Program-made: the position numbers and the translations under genes
Part shown: positions 22,401-35,100 of the stretch, one piece after another
Layout of the letters: every line of letters starts with the position of its first letter
How positions within the stretch are numbered: the first letter of the stretch is position 1
Notes under the pieces: model-generated
Told to the model about the DNA's origin: nothing
The model's input: only the letters and a program-made list of their open reading frames with translations
Databases searched by the model: none
NCBI RefSeq assembly: GCF_000003815.2
Contig: NC_049980.1
Coordinates: forward strand, 5,197,476 to 5,259,975
DNA length: 62,500 nt
Source of the DNA: Branchiostoma floridae
Taxonomy: Eukaryota; Chordata; Leptocardii; Amphioxiformes; Branchiostomatidae
Direction of reading: 5' to 3'

Positions 22401-24932
22401 ATCTAATATGTATGAAGAACTATTTATTGTGTCGTTACATTTACATACCTAATAATTTCTTTTTTTCCCCCTTTCAAACACGCTAAGACATTTCAACGTA
22501 TTTTACCTATAACAGTTTCAGTTTCCTTCGTGTATAACTCAACAGAGACTTACTTGAAACACAGGTCAGCCGCATGTACGTAGTACCTGCACAGCGAGCC
22601 GTCGGTAGGGGGCGTTGCACAGAACTTCACATCCTTGCACAGGTTATACCTGCCTCCCTTACAGGCGGTACAGTACCTGCAAGGCACACCTGGCTCCATG
22701 GCTACACGGTCACCTGGGAAGTTAGCGACAATGCAGACATGTTTTTTACGATGTTAGTGCCACTTGGAATACTTGAAAATCTGTAGACTCTTTGAGTTAG
22801 AAGGGACAGGTAAGGTCTAAGTTTTGGTCAAAATCTGTTCAGGTCAGCAGTTTAGTTGGTGTAAAGCCCCCTTTGCAAATCAAGAATTTACCTCGGCCGA
22901 GTTGTCAGCGAACTCTAAATTACGAGGAGGCACGACCCTGGTGCCTACGAACAAATGGCAGAGTTTCTTCGTCGACATCAGAGTCATGCTTCCTCGTAAT
23001 TTAGAGCTCGCTGACAAGTCGGCCGAGCTAAATTCTTGATTTGTAAAGGGAGCTTAAGAACAGATTTTAGTTGTTAGGTGCTACCGGTTGAATTAAGAGG
23101 GAACTGGGGTCAAATGTGAGGTTTCTTTCATAGAGCTGGAAGAAATACTGTAAATGCATTAAAGTTCGCGGGGATTTAATTTCGCGGTAGTGGGAAAAAG
23201 GAATTTTCGCGGTGGATTTCAGTTCGCGGTAACACCATAGACTGCAGACTTTTACCATAATAGAAAAATGTTCGCGATGGTTTTAATTTCGCCGTGAAGT
23301 GGTCACCGCGAAAACCGCGAACATTAATCCACCGCGAACATTTCTGCATTAACAGTATTGTGTAATATACATTGATGTTGATGTAGTGTATCCTATTCCT
23401 AATCAATGTAATACTGCTAGCTAAAACTATGCAATATGACTCAGTCATGGCCACCGACGGCCTTTGGACTACTAGTATACCACACTACTGTCTGGAAGGG
23501 GGTGTCTACTGTACGGAATGTATGCTGCTGTAATACATTTTGGAACCTGAAAAAGATGCTTGGGGACAAAAAATTGCCATGTTTCTTGGGGACATACCAA
23601 AATTCATGTAAATCTATCATAAGGATCACATCGAATACACATACACAGCGAAAAGCAATACTCCAGTCGCAGATGGTCCTCCATTCTGGAGTCAAACATT
23701 TCATTGAAAGTTCCTTACCAACTTTCAGGTGAGTGACGCCCTCTCCCAGTTCGGACACCGTGCCGCTGCCTTCGTGCCCCAGGACCATGGGCGCCTTGAC
23801 CACGAACGGTCCTACAACGCCTTCCGTCCAGAAGTGGACATCGGATCCGCAGATGCCGACCGAGTGCATCGCGATTTGGACCTCTGTTGATAACGGATTG
23901 AACCATATTAAAAATAAGAAAAAAAGTTTTTTCTGCAGTACCAAGAAAGGCCGCCAGGAGGCTAAGAATCGAATTTGAAAGAATCTAGTCATATGATGAC
24001 ATCCGGGTGCGCTTTTTGTCCGTTTTTGTCTGGTTATGATACAAAGCAGCTGTAAAATGAGAAATATATGCCGTAAATTGCAAAAAAAATAAACACATAA
24101 CAAAATAAAATTTAGATGATGTTGTAGAATGGCAAAGTTGCTTCAAAAGTCAAAGAATACAGTGCGAAAAGAACAAGAATAAAGAATCAATTGCTCAGTA
24201 CACCATACTCTATATCTGTGCGTTTAGGCATTTATGGAACCTTCCTGACCACAGATTATGTACTAAAGTCCAAACGTTTTTTTCTTCGCACTCTCATATC
24301 ACTTTTGTGCAGCCTTCTTGACCACAGATTACATACTTAAAACCAAACTCAAGTTTTTCTTCACACTCGCCAGATCACTTCTGCGGTTCAACTTGGCCTT
24401 AACAATCCAGGTATAAGTTACATATGTATTGTATATACAGAAGCATACTTGATTTGGCTTACCATTCTTTCCAGGCTTTGGAATGGGCCTCTCTTCCTAC
24501 GAAAATAATGCTGTGCATATTCAATCTAATCAACAACAAACAGGTTTATTTTATCTGGTTAACCTTAGACTTTGCACTTTAGCCGTATACTTTGTTATAG
24601 TTCAACTAGTATAAGAAAACAATTTACAGCTCCACAATACATATTTTACCGTAATCATTTCACAGAATTACAATTGTTTGAACCAATCGTATCTACTAGC
24701 TCCAGAACAAGGTTGACATCTTAAAGTGAGAAAACCTTGAACATCTCCTGTACTCATGGATTCACTTGAGTGTTACGTACTTGTAAGTAGGTCATAGAGT
24801 AATGCAAACAAATATGTTTTGCTACGCGCCCCCTTTACAAAATGTTGTTTATCGTACTTCAAAAGCGTTCAAACTCACCAGTTTAAGCTTGCCTTTCTCC
24901 AAAAGAACTGCGGAGATATTCGGCTCGCTCAT
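19411..24932 (-). CDS. SORD: Sorbitol dehydrogenase, complete copy C (9 exons, 353 aa)
   Basis: NAD-dependent medium-chain dehydrogenase that interconverts sorbitol and fructose in the cytosolic polyol pathway (family knowledge). Exons: 24932-24879, 24496-24463, 23883-23719, 22713-22554, 21811-21693, 21559-21494, 21072-20894, 20355-20234, 19573-19411, all GT-AG and in frame. Visible residues: [10 protein letters not shown] (zinc Cys), GHEGSG (zinc His and Glu), [16 protein letters not shown] (four-Cys lobe), [18 protein letters not shown]. Start [15 protein letters not shown] aligns with copy D. Oddities: one extra codon (His) in exon 7 (ARHQMG, others ARQMG) and a C-terminus extended by Leu before TAG. 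Half-genes B and A follow on the same strand. Confidence 0.93.
22866..23053. mobile_element. Foldback element in intron 3 of copy C
   Basis: Arms of about 62 bp (22866-22927 and 22991-23053) are inverted copies with few mismatches, for example CTTTGCAAATCAAGAATTTA against TAAATTCTTGATTTGTAAAG. They enclose a loop of about 63 bp. It is non-coding and MITE-like. Confidence 0.7.
23145..23358. mobile_element. TACTGTAAATGCATT MITE, copy 1
   Basis: It begins ATACTGTAAATGCATTAA and ends TGCATTAACAGTAT. The interior is full of TTCGCGG/CCGCGAA words in inverted order. Copies occur at 25136-25348 and, truncated, from 36121. Confidence 0.7.
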
Positions 24933-25135
24933 TTTCGAGTTACCGTCAGTTGTTACTGTTGTTGATGCTGTAAACCCCAGGAAATTCTATCCGACACGTA
25001 CGACTGATTTTTTACTTGTTTGCGTCGGCGGGTTTGTACTTTAGCCTGGGCTGTAAAATATTTAGGACCTTCCCCCGACCTGGCCCCCGACCACTCCCCA
25101 ACCATGGACCGACTTCGGTTAAGACCTACGTGATG

Positions 25136-25348
25136 TACTGTACATGCAGATATGTTCGCGGTGGATTAATGTTCGCGGTTTTCGCGACGGCCATTTCACC
25201 CCGAATTTAAAACCACTGCCAACATTTTTCCAGGGCATTAAGATACTACAGTGCATAGTGCTACCGCGAAAATAAATCCACCGCGAAAAGTAATTTTTCC
25301 CGCTACCGCGAAATTAAATACCCCGCTAACTTAAATGTATTTACAGTA
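25136..25348. mobile_element. TACTGTAAATGCATT MITE, copy 2
   Basis: The same foldback family in opposite orientation, about 200 bp upstream of the start codon of SORD copy C. It could therefore influence that promoter. Confidence 0.7.
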
Positions 25349-28300
25349 TTTCTAAACCTGGTCCCGGCCTGGTCCCGGCTTTCGGGAATGAAAAGGATGA
25401 TAAAAAAAAAAACGCCAAACTACACAAGACGTAAAGAGAATAGCCGTGGGCATTATTGTATGTATTTTTAAGTATCATGTCTATTTTTCTTTTCAACAAA
25501 CAGCCCGACAGGCCTAGTGGCCCGATTTGAAAATGTTATTACCAGGAGGGATTCATGTGTGTCGTGGGTAGGTTGGGAACTGGTTGGGAGTAAGTCTGCA
25601 GTAGCCGTGGAGTGACTCCCAATCGATTCCAAACCTCCAGTCCATTTTCGAATGATTTAAACATTCTGTTGATCCATCAAGATTGCCGACTAGCCTTTCA
25701 TACCACCGAATGAAAACATTTAAGACAATGTACCTATCTCTTTCCGAAAGCATGTCCATTATACTTTACCATACTTTTGACAACTGTCGAATCTTAATTT
25801 CTTTGCAATGCCGACCAGGTTATCCCGACCACTTCTCTGCGACGTCGTTGCTTAGATTTTAAGATATTGTTTTATATAGTTTTCGGACTGGCATTGTCCC
25901 AACATTTGTCTCTTTGAATTTTTAATAGTATTGAAAGTGCGTACTTGAATGAAGAACACATTGTAATACAATTACTTGTGTCATGTATTGACCCATATCA
26001 TTGGGATGAACTGTTGAACTGATGAACAGGAGTAATTGAGCAATAAACAATTAACAACAAGAATTTTAAAATTGCTTAAAATGTATTTTCAAATCACAAA
26101 CGAACATAATAGATATTTGATTATTGCAACGCCACATATTAAAATTGTATATGGATTACAGATAGTTCAGTATGCTGTAGCTTAAACGGGTATCTCACTT
26201 GACTACGCCTATTGGTTGCAAATTATTGTGGAAACTTTCCGAACTTGACGATTTTCCCTTGTAGTAACACTGATGTGCGGTACAAGTACGTTACCTTTAC
26301 AAATAAACATTAAATGAATGTCACATCCTCAGTTTTGACCCAAAAAATTAGATACAAGTAAACTTCACTGGAAATTGCAGTGTTGCTAATGAATAAAAAA
26401 AAAAAAGATAAATTCAAAGTATTATTACTTTAAGATTCATCAAAAAGAGATTTACAGTGATCGTCAGCTAGTTTACGTCTAGATCCCGACATATGCATTT
26501 ACCAATGCAATTTTTAAAAATCTCTTAACTTACATTAGAAAGTTTTCGGCAACCAATTGGCACTAGTTGGCCATGTACTGTAATCGTGACCATTAACAAG
26601 TATGTTTTGCAAAAAGTCGTCAACAAGCGTGACCAAGAGAGAGATACCCACTTTTGGTTTATATTAACTTGCTACACATACGTATTTCTATGATGAAACA
26701 TAGATCACTGTGACATCATCTAATATTTGTAACTTTTAATCACTTTTTTCATCACATCGGTTCACACATACAGAAATGTTTCACTGCAGAGTGAAAATTG
26801 ATAAAGTAACAAAATGTAGATTATTACAAAGCGGAATGTTATATTATTTATCATATGAATGGCAAATAATTCATATCAAAAGCTACAAATATAAGGATTC
26901 TGAGGACGTCCACAACCAACATTCGGTTCTCAATGTTAACTTGTATGATTAAAAAGCTGCAAAGTGCCTTTCACAAAGGCACAACAATGGGGTATGACGG
27001 ATTTGAACTAGTCTCCACCAGACTCCGGATCGCTGGAAAAATCGTAGAAATGGAACAAATAAAGGAGTAAGCCGGCCAGAGGAATATAACCGGCCAGGGA
27101 ACAGCACGCGATCTACTAGGATCGCGAGCTGTTCCCTGGCTGGTTATATTCCTCTCTATTTGTTCAATTTCTACGATTTTCCAGCGATCCGGAGTCTGGT
27201 AGAGACTAGATTTGAACCTCTAGATTCCAAGTCAAACATCTTCATAAAAGGCCATATGTATACCACAACATACTGGAAGACCTTTCACCAACAATAAACT
27301 TATGACCTGTTCACACTTTTGCATATATTAAAGTCTGTATCAATTGTGTATTGACATTTTTTGGATAATATAGATATAGGGAAGGTTTGCAGGAAAGAAC
27401 TTTTTACTTTGACCACCTATTGTGTAGTCTGGTTAACTAATAAAGAAAAGAAACTATTTCTTTGGTCTGAAACTTTACAAAATAATGTCAATACATAAGT
27501 CTTACGGACTTGGATGTATGCATTAGTGTAAACGGGACCTTATTCTATTCCGTAAAGGACAATCCTCCTCTATGACTATACAAATTTTCCACATTTTGAT
27601 GATCATCTGCCATCATAAAATCTCGTTCAATGTTCACAAGTTTATTGTTATTGGGTGGGCCGACTACTCACTCTCTGCAGCCAGGGGCTGAATTGTGAGG
27701 AGCTTACAATAGGCAGGGCTAAATTGCAAGGGTCTGGAGCGAGCTGCCATTCTGCGCCACTCAGGTGACTTCAATATGACAGCAATTGCCCCAATTGCGG
27801 CCATGGTACTGTAGGTTTTGAATTGCACAGACTGCCAATCAAAGACACATTTTCTATGTAGTACAATATTAAGCTTACTTCAAACAGAAAGGTATACACT
27901 GATCAAATACTCAGACCACTGTGGCTGCCTTCAGGATCAATTAATGACCAATCACTTCGAAATGTAAACTCACGAGAGTTACAAACACCTGACTTATTGA
28001 CATGTGCTTTGTACAAATGTCATGTACTACGATTACTACCAAGTTGAACACAGATGAACTTCCATGGCTTCTGAGGTTTTTGTGTTGTGTTTGACACATC
28101 TTCATCTGTCAGTTAATACTACTGTCATGCAAGCTGATTTGGAAGCTTCTGCACGTTTAAATATGTATTAATATGTCACCGAATTCAGCATTTCATGACA
28201 TTCAGCCGTAACAGTATTATTCATTAATGAAAATAGAAGTTTGTACAAAATATATACCCTTCTGATGTTATAATTGTTTTCGAATCATACTAACCATACT

Positions 28301-29153
28301 TCCAGTTCTTGAGTTTTGCCACTATCAAGTCAATTTCTGCCTGTGATGTCATAGTTAACATGGCAGCCGGTTCAGAACCTGGCATTGAGACTCGAAAATA
28401 AGGTTCTTTTCAGAGGCAGAAAAGCAAACATTATGAAAACTTGTTATTGTATGGATGTTATGATGATTAAGCACTGTTTGGTTCTGAAACAAACATTTTT
28501 TGGAACTGCGGTGACTGGTTCCAAACCAGCTGCCGTGTTTACTTTGACCTCACAGACAGAAATTAACTTCATTTAACCTGCCATAGCAGCAGGTAACAAG
28601 AACTGGAAGTGTGATTTGTAAGATTAGACATTCAATAACATCTGATTCAGAAGGATGTATATTTTGTGCATTGCAGAATATGATGACTGCTTGTAACCAG
28701 GAACAGTAACTGTTGTATTTTAGTGTCATTCATGACATAAAATTTTGAAATTTAAAACCAAATACCTTATTTGGTTGATCATCAGTAATAATGTACTACC
28801 TATTGCTACATTGTAGGTCCCTTACCAACTCAGCTCATTGCTCAATCGGAGACCAACTCTGCCCAATATTTAGGTCAACTCGGTCATAAAACCATGGTCA
28901 ACTCTGCCCGACACCCCAACCCTGACCAAGTTGACCAAGGCATTGGGCCGAGTTGACCAGAGTGTAGTGAGATGACCAAGGTACAATGTATTTGGTCGAG
29001 TTACCAAGAGTTTTGGGGTGATCATGAGTACCAGGGCATTGGGCTTTCTTGACCAGGCTGTTGGGCCGAGTTGATGGCCTGAGTTGGAATAGGTCCGAAT
29101 CATCCTGATCCTTTGCTAGATTTCGTCTTTTTTGCTTTCCATGCCTATCAGCT
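25349..29153. other. Intergenic region between SORD copies C and D
   Basis: AT-rich sequence without a recognisable gene. It contains the foldback element at 27009-27208. Near 28840-29090 there is a stretch with many GTTGACCA/GACCAAG words, a degenerate local repeat. Short open frames here lack any family signal. Confidence 0.5.
27009..27208. mobile_element. Foldback MITE with 9-bp target duplication
   Basis: The arms start TAGTCTCCACCAGACTCCGG and end with nearly the exact inverse. The near-palindrome spans 200 bp. GATTTGAAC is repeated directly outside both ends (27000-27008 and 27209-27217). A 9-bp TSD suggests the Mutator-like group. Confidence 0.75.
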
Positions 29154-32100
29154 TCAGGCCTTGTTCTTGTCACAGTGGATCATGACCTTGATGCCTTCTC
29201 CCTTCTTGGAAGCCTCAAAGGCCTCCAGTGTCTGCTCCAAACTGAACCTGTGGGTGACCAGAGGCTTCACGTTCACCTGGCCTGATGCCACCATGGACAG
29301 GGCTGTGGGGTAACTGGAAAGACAATGATAAAACAGTCATCCTTTGGAAACGGATGATAACTGATGATAAAATGCATCCAGTGTCTGCTCCAAGCTGAAC
29401 CTGTGGGTGACCAGAGGTTTCACGTTCACCTGGCCTGATGCCACCATGGACAGGGCTGTGGGGTAACTGGAAAGACAATGATAAAACAGTCATCCTTAGG
29501 AAACGGATATTAATGATAAAAGGCCTCCAGTGTCTGCTCCAGACTGAACCTGTGGGTGATCAGAGGTTTCACGTTCACCTGGCCTGATGCCACCATGGAC
29601 AGGGCAGTGGGGTAACTGGAAAGACAATGATAAAACAGTTATCCTTCGAAACGGATATTAATGATAAAATGCCTCCAGTGTCTGCTCCAAACTGAACCTG
29701 TGGGTGACCAGTGGTTTTACGTTCACCTGACCTGATGCTACCATGGACAGGGCCGTAGGGTAACTGGAAAGACAATGATAAAACAGTCATCCTTTGGAAA
29801 CAGATATTAATGATAAAAGGCCTCCAGTGTCTGCTCCAAGCTGAACCTGTGCCGGTGACCAGAGGTTTCACGTTCACCTGACCTGATGCCACCATGGACA
29901 GGGCGGTGGGGTAGCTGGAAAGACAATGATAAAACAGTCGACATCATTTGGAAGCAGAATAAAATGCCTCCAGTGTCTGCTCCAGACTGAACCTATGGTT
30001 GACCAGAGGTTTCACGTTCACCTGGCCTGATGCCACCATGGACAGGGCGGTAGGGTAACTGGAAAGAAAGTGATAGACAAAATTGATGATTTACGCTTAC
30101 TGGTTGGACAAGTCTGCTAGTCCCATTGTCCTGGTCAAGTAAAAGTGTCCATCAGGAAAGCACATTTCAGAACTACTCTTGAAGGCTACATACAACAGAT
30201 TAAGTACCATCTACTGAATTGATCTTCCCTATATGTGGACCACTTGCTTTGGTTGCAGTTCTTGCCTTGAATCAAGACCATACTTAGTTTTTCACACTTT
30301 GTGCCATTGTACCATGATTATACCTAATGTTAGTCACATAATAAATATATTTGATATTGTCATTATGATGCTACTATTGTATATATCATCATAATATATA
30401 GTCTGTGTTGTGCCATGTATGTGTTTTTATGTGCAGGAGGACACCCTTCAAAGGTGCATTTTGCACCTGTTTTGCCCTCCCCTTTGCTCTGTAATAAATC
30501 CAAATAATTAAAGAAATAAAGAAATGTCCTACCCCACTTGCCCGATCGGATGACATTTTGATATATCTGTTGCTTATTACAATCATGGTATAAAGGCTCA
30601 AGCATTGGTCAACACAGAAAAATGTGCCAATGAGCCATAATAATAAAAGAATTCCATTGCTGAAAGTGAAAATACATAATGTTCAAAACGTTACTTAAAT
30701 TCGGGTAGTTTCATCTTTTTAGCAAGCATGCATCAATCTTGGTGTGCCAGAGGATGTCATCCATACATTCAAATCAGTTGAGCTTTAATAAAAAAGATAG
30801 ACTTAAGACTAAAAACAAAGCAGAAAAATGACCCTGGATAGTTTCATCCTCACCAGTTAGCATATCGGAAGATGCCCCTGATGTCCACCTCCCTCACAGC
30901 TGCGTTCACTATGGGGATGTTGATGGTGGGGGGACCCAGGCCTACCAGCACCAACACTCCGCCGGACTTTGTGGCCTGGAAAACACAAAAGAGGAAAAGT
31001 AAAACAGTCACCCTCCATTCAGGTGAAGCATATAGCATGTACCTAGCAGTAGAGCAACTTAGGTTGACGGCTCGCATTTTTCTGTTGGCACACACAGTTG
31101 CCCTTCTTAATATGTTTGCTGGGTTCTTTCGCATGCAAAACTTTGATGCCCAAGCTCCCTCGTACATGACACCACCGACTTTATGTCACCATCCAATATG
31201 ACAAATGAATTTCCCTGGGGTCTCCCCTACATCGAACTCAGGCCCAGGGATCCACAGAACTTGATCGTGATATGCCAAGTTATTACCCGGTCTGGAATAC
31301 CTGTATCCAAAGTCATTGCAGCTACAAACACTTCTAAGCCTTAGCCTTAGCAGCTAATAATCTTAGTGGAAAAGTTTCCATGCCACTGTACAGATGACAA
31401 TGCAGTGATTGTTATGCACCATTTGGAAGTGGAGAAGAAAGGTAACCAATTCTGGTTAGTGGGCTTAAACAGGAGCCATCTGTCATGCATTTGTACATTT
31501 GAGACAGAGCTAAGTTGTGACAATAAAATAATTAAAGGCATTTTACAAAACAGAAGGAGATATGTAATTTTTCATGTACATTACAAAAGGCAATGAGTCA
31601 TGTTGTTATTATTGAAACACTTGTTTTTGCCATATGCCTGTATGTCCTGTGCAATAAGTTCAGTTATGGACATATTCATTCATATACCACTGCCTATACT
31701 CACAAATATGCCAGTTTGCACGCTGGGCTCTGCACCGGAACACTCCACCGTAACGTCAGGATTACAGCCCAGCGTACGCACGACCTGGTCTGCAACCTCG
31801 CGCCCGTCACGTGTCGTCACGTGCACGGGGAAGTCCGCTCCCATCTGCTTGGCAACCTCCAGCCTCTTGGTGTCAATGTCTGTAGGTTAGAGACAAAGGG
31901 TTTCAAATTTAGCAAAAAATCAGTTGTTTATTATAATCATAAAAATTAATGAGTATAGGCTTGACCCAGACTGAGTGTACTTGGCTACAAGTTGGGTACG
32001 ATAGAAGCAATATAGGGTGAAACTTGAACACTGGACAGGCTGTAGTGAAACCACATTGCATTATAAATTTAGTACTGTACTAATACATACATACTGTAGC

Positions 32101-35100
32101 AGAGGCAACAGCTGATTGAATTTCTCATGACAGTGCAGAAGGCGTGAGTAAAATGTCCCAATTAGTAAAATTCTGAAATCTTGACCCTTTGAAATGCTGT
32201 TTTCTACATTTTGCGTTGAAAATATTGCTGGTAGACTATAAAACCAATTCTAATGACATTTCTACATATAGCATTAGTCAAAATTTGCCATCACAAGGGT
32301 TTCAGCTTTAAAATTTCAAAGAAAAACAGAAAACAAAAACAAACAGTATCTAAACTTTAACAATGAGTCTACAGGGCCAGAAAACAATATTAGCACTGGT
32401 CTCAAAGTCAAAGAGGAAAACTAACATTAAACACATGCAGCACAGTAGTGGCTGAAACCAGTAGTGCTACCAAGGTCAAGAATAGTTCTTTGGAAGATCC
32501 AATTAGATAAGGATGAATCAAGACCATATGACTGCAGATAAGGTTAGGCCTAGGCAAAAAAATCTTTGTTTACCATTACCTGACAGTCTAGCAAAATCTG
32601 CTGACCCTATACTTGCTAGCCTTGATGTTGTTTGTGGTAAACGGTTGGCAAGGAAAATAAAATTTTCAGCCTTAAATTGAGAGAATGTGTATGCATGTAT
32701 ATAAACACTGTATATCTTAATGTTTAATTAATATGCTTGTGCTTGTAACGTTTTCAGTGAGTAATAACAATATCATGTTGGAAATACCAGCGCTATTCAT
32801 TTCAGTTTTATGAAGCTAATCTGTAATTAGTGGTTCACTTTGGCAAAAAAATAAGAGAATACCTTGTTCTACCGACCTTAATTTTTTTTAGGACCATAGC
32901 AGGAAGACAACATTTCTTTTGTGCCTAGCTATTGTATTGGGGATCACTCTAAAAACATGGAAGTATACATTCAAAATTAAACATTTTTTTTATCATTTTT
33001 AGAGTACAGCAGCATGTGTTAAAATGACACCAGGATCAAGTCCTTTTTAATATTGCTGAGCTTTGATATTGTATGAATCATTACCGCATGTGGCAATGAT
33101 TTTGTACATGTAATGTTACCTGTGATGGCCACCTGAGCTGCACCCATGGCTTTTGCCACCAACAGACACACCAGTCCTATAGGTCCTGTGGATAAACACA
33201 CACTCATTATAACTTGCAAGTTATCAAGATATCAACTTATAATACATATTAAAGGATTGAATTTTCGAGCTACTGGTTCCAATTAGTTGGTAACTGCAAG
33301 ACCCCGGTTCAATCCTCGGTGAGGACATCTTGGTCGGAGCTCACTTAACCGCTTGCCTTTCATGAAAGGACTTGAAAATGTCGTTTAAAGGAAGGGGCAA
33401 TTGCAACCCCTTCCTTTAAAGAAAAGAACCTCCTACCAAAACAGCAAGGAAACTTGCTCACTAACAATGTAGCAGGTGCTACATAAGGCCACATCAAATC
33501 TATTTGTTGCTTCTCGGATTTAAAAAAAAAAAATTGAAAAAACTTTTCAAAAGGTCTGGGATGAAGTTGCAATTGTTGAGCAATAAAATTCATTCATTCA
33601 TATAATGATGTTTTATGCAATGAATCTCTTCCTTTGATTTGTTATTACTTAACTGTTCTGACTAAAAGGCATTTTTTTAAAACTGAAATTATGCGTATGT
33701 GGCTATGAATGGCAATATTTACAGCTTTGTGATAGCAAAGTCTCTAGTATATTTCTCAGCACTTAATCTTTTTTCTTTTTTTGGAAAACAAACAAAAATG
33801 GACAGGTGAATCAGAAAAGCAACAAACAAATTTGGTGTGGCCTAATATAAGGGTTTGAAGGAAAAAAGGACAGCACTCTTAACTGAGAGGGCTAAGAGTG
33901 GGGATTCTGGATATAAACTAGACCAAATAAAATAATTAAATGTACCTGCACCACAGACAAGCACCTTGCTTCCGATGGTGACCCCTGCCCTCCTACAGGC
34001 GTGTACCCCCACAGACAGGGGCTCCAGTAGAGCACCCTCCTCATAACTCACGTGGTCGGGAAGTCTGGAAACAATATATTATATCACAACATGCAAATAG
34101 GTCCTGAGAACTTTAAACAACCTGCAAAAATTGTTGAACTATACAATAGTAACAAAGTATACTGTGCATATAGTCCAGTGGCTAGTGGCCCAGCCTGTGG
34201 ACCAAAAAGCTGTAAGTAACTCTGTATTTCTCACATGACATGAATGCAATTGTTAAGCAGTGGACTATCATTCATTATTCTTGTCCATAAGAGCTAGGTA
34301 AAATTCCAAGTTACAGGCTGAAAATAGGCATTACAAAATCACTTAGAATAGAAGAATTGTTGTCCATGAAAACAGCTTTGAATCCTTCCAAGAATTGTGG
34401 CACCAACGAGCTCTATTTGAAATCCTTTTCCCATTTATCCATGCAATATTCTCAAATCCAAACTTTGGCAACAACTTTTGGCAACAACCTTTTGAATGTT
34501 TAAAAAGTGCATACTTTAATTGAGAAAATATGGTAGGTTTTAAAACAACAGTCAAGTAAAAGTTGTTGGTAAAATAAAGACTTGTATCAGAAGTAGCTGG
34601 TTTTAAAACTACTGAAAAGTCCACTCCCACAGGTAAAATGACTTACTTGTAGCAGAAGTCGGCAGCATGCACGTAGTACCTGGCCAGGGAGCCATCGACA
34701 GGGGGCGTGGCACAGAACTGCATCTCATGGCACAGGTTATACCTGCCCCCCTTACAGTAGTCACAAAACCTGCATGGCACACCTGGCTCTATGGCTACAC
34801 GATCACCTGTGCATAAAAAAAAAACAAGAATTGGGGCTTATCATTAAATATATGGTACAATAAACTTCATCTCCAAACACAGGTTATACCTGCCCCCCTT
34901 ACAGTAGTCACAGTACCTGCACGGCACACCTGGCTCGATGGCTACACGGTCACCTGGGTAGGGAAAACAAGAAATAGGGCTTACTATTGAATAAATGGCA
35001 CAATAAACTTCATCTCCAGACACAGGTTATACCCGCCGCCCTTAAACAGTAGTCACAATACCTGCATGGCACACCTGGCCTGATCGCTACACGATCACCT

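Noticed and set aside
33290-33330. tRNA gene
   Set aside because: Only B-box-like and D-arm-like text is present and no acceptor stem could be paired. It is better explained as a SINE head.
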